NCBI RefSeq assembly: GCF_009193265.1
Contig: NZ_VZZZ01000001.1
Span: 62,001 to 126,000 of the forward strand
Direction of reading: 5' to 3'
DNA length: 64,000 nt
Origin: Marinobacter changyiensis
Lineage (GTDB): Bacteria; Pseudomonadota; Gammaproteobacteria; Pseudomonadales; Oleiphilaceae
Part shown: positions 63,556 to 64,000 of the stretch, one piece after another
Layout of the letters: each line of letters starts with the position of its first letter
Position numbering within the stretch: position 1 is the stretch's first letter
Program-made: the position numbers and the translations under genes
Notes under the pieces: model-generated
What the model was told of the DNA's origin: nothing
Databases searched by the model: none
The model's input: the letters and a program-made list of their open reading frames with translations, nothing else

Positions 63556-63699
63556 ATGTGGATTAACGCGGCGAAGGCTTTGCCTCTTGTTGTGATGCTC
63601 GCCCTTGCAGAGTGTTTTGACAGTGGCAGCAACAGCAACTCTGGCGCGAGTAATGATAGCGATCCTCCTGCTAGGTGGGACAAAGCATCCTGGCAATAA
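63556..63699 (+). CDS. Small putative lipoprotein-like peptide, 47 aa
   Basis: MWINAAKALPLVVMLALAEC followed by a Ser/Gly/Asn-rich tail (FDSGSNSNSGASND) typical of bacterial lipoprotein linkers. The lipobox has Glu before Cys (LAEC), which is unusual, so lipidation is doubtful. The reading frame ends after 47 codons. It may be the stub of a longer lipoprotein. A weak ribosome site is present. Confidence 0.4.
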   Translation: MWINAAKALPLVVMLALAECFDSGSNSNSGASNDSDPPARWDKASWQ

Positions 63700-63731
63700 A
63701 TTGGAAATAAATAAAAATCTGGAGGTTTTCA

Positions 63732-64000
63732 ATGAAAAACATACTTTTAGCATACTGTTCGCTAATGGCATTCGCCAGTGCACCGGCGCTCGCAGAAGTA
63801 CCCTCTGTTTTCGATGCAGGCACGGCGGCTCGTGCAGCTGACATTAACGAGAATATCAGGTCTCTCAGTGAAGCCATCGCGAACGCCGCACCCTCAATGG
63901 CTGCTACGTCTAGTTGCCGCGGTCTCCCTGATCATTCTACGCTTAAAACGGCGCTGGAAGCTGCGGTGCTGGCGGAAACCAGTGGTCTGGACTTTGAAAT
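63732..64000 (+). CDS. Secreted protein, partial at window end (possibly heme-binding HbpS/GlcG-like)
   Basis: GGAGG lies five bases before the ATG. Signal peptide MKNILLAYCSLMAFASAPALA, then FDAGTAARAADINENIRSLS, a motif seen near the N-terminus of many surface proteins. The last visible text, TLKTALEAAVLAETSGLDFE, resembles the start of the HbpS/GlcG heme-binding domain. The 3' end is missing, so the family is tentative. Confidence 0.6.
   Translation, partial: MKNILLAYCSLMAFASAPALAEVPSVFDAGTAARAADINENIRSLSEAIANAAPSMAATSSCRGLPDHSTLKTALEAAVLAETSGLDFE

Overview
The window looks like a chromosomal segment of a moderately GC-rich marine or halophilic gammaproteobacterium. Marinobacter or a close relative is my best guess. 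This rests on protein families (PBPRA1643-type SEC-C protein, DUF3135, DUF3175, CPA2 antiporter, Cys-type sulfatases, SoxC, NirK) and gene style, not on a marker gene. There is no rRNA, tRNA, CRISPR array, phage or intact transposase. Both ends are cut inside genes: an OsmC-like gene at the left and a secreted protein at the right.

Layout. 1-5.7 kb: OsmC protein, alpha/beta-hydrolase fused to a LuxR DNA-binding domain, Kef-type antiporter, decayed P-type ATPase, SEC-C protein, and an unknown anchored protein coupled to a 47-aa secreted peptide. 5.9-10.8 kb: Lon-like protease, overlapping universal stress protein, ZIP-like transporter, DUF4239 protein. 11.3-15.5 kb: haloacid dehalogenase and a periplasmic molybdenum hydroxylase operon (2Fe-2S subunit, Tat-exported Mo subunit, di-CXXCH cytochrome). 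15.9-21.2 kb: four-gene operon of AMP-forming acetyl-CoA synthetase, fused E1 alpha-beta, lipoyl E2 and a free acyl carrier protein, all overlapping or tightly spaced. 21.2-33.7 kb: methyltransferase, MFS transporter, two related sulfatases (one broken) with near-identical leaders, an octaheme-TPR cytochrome, an amidohydrolase and outer-membrane-type proteins. 33.8-48.4 kb: rearranged zone with a duplicated cassette (beta-barrel-like protein, SDR, YqeY), one copy carrying two internal deletions, mixed with MDR, GST, NADAR, SoxC/cytochrome, PAS and MscS genes and several gene remnants. 48.5-62.7 kb: multicopper oxidase, three-cupredoxin NirK behind an FNR/ANR-type promoter, cytosolic PaoABC-like aldehyde oxidoreductase, DUF3175, VTT protein, MFS transporter, DUF3135, flavohemoglobin with an NsrR-like half-site, HdeD protein and a sorbosone-dehydrogenase-like lipoprotein. 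62.7-63.55 kb is AT-rich and gene-free.

Together the genes suggest a respiratory heterotroph with nitrite reduction and NO detoxification, several molybdoenzymes (two xanthine-dehydrogenase-family enzymes and a sulfite-dehydrogenase-type enzyme), periplasmic c-type electron transfer and copper oxidation. The intergenic spaces carry at least three families of short dispersed repeats, some of which supply the stop codons of neighbouring genes. Gene remnants are frequent (P-type ATPase, GST, SRPBCC, racemase, methyltransferase, M14 peptidase, SDR, beta-barrel-like protein), so much of the window is undergoing duplication and decay. Functional names come from motif reading by eye; no database search was run.
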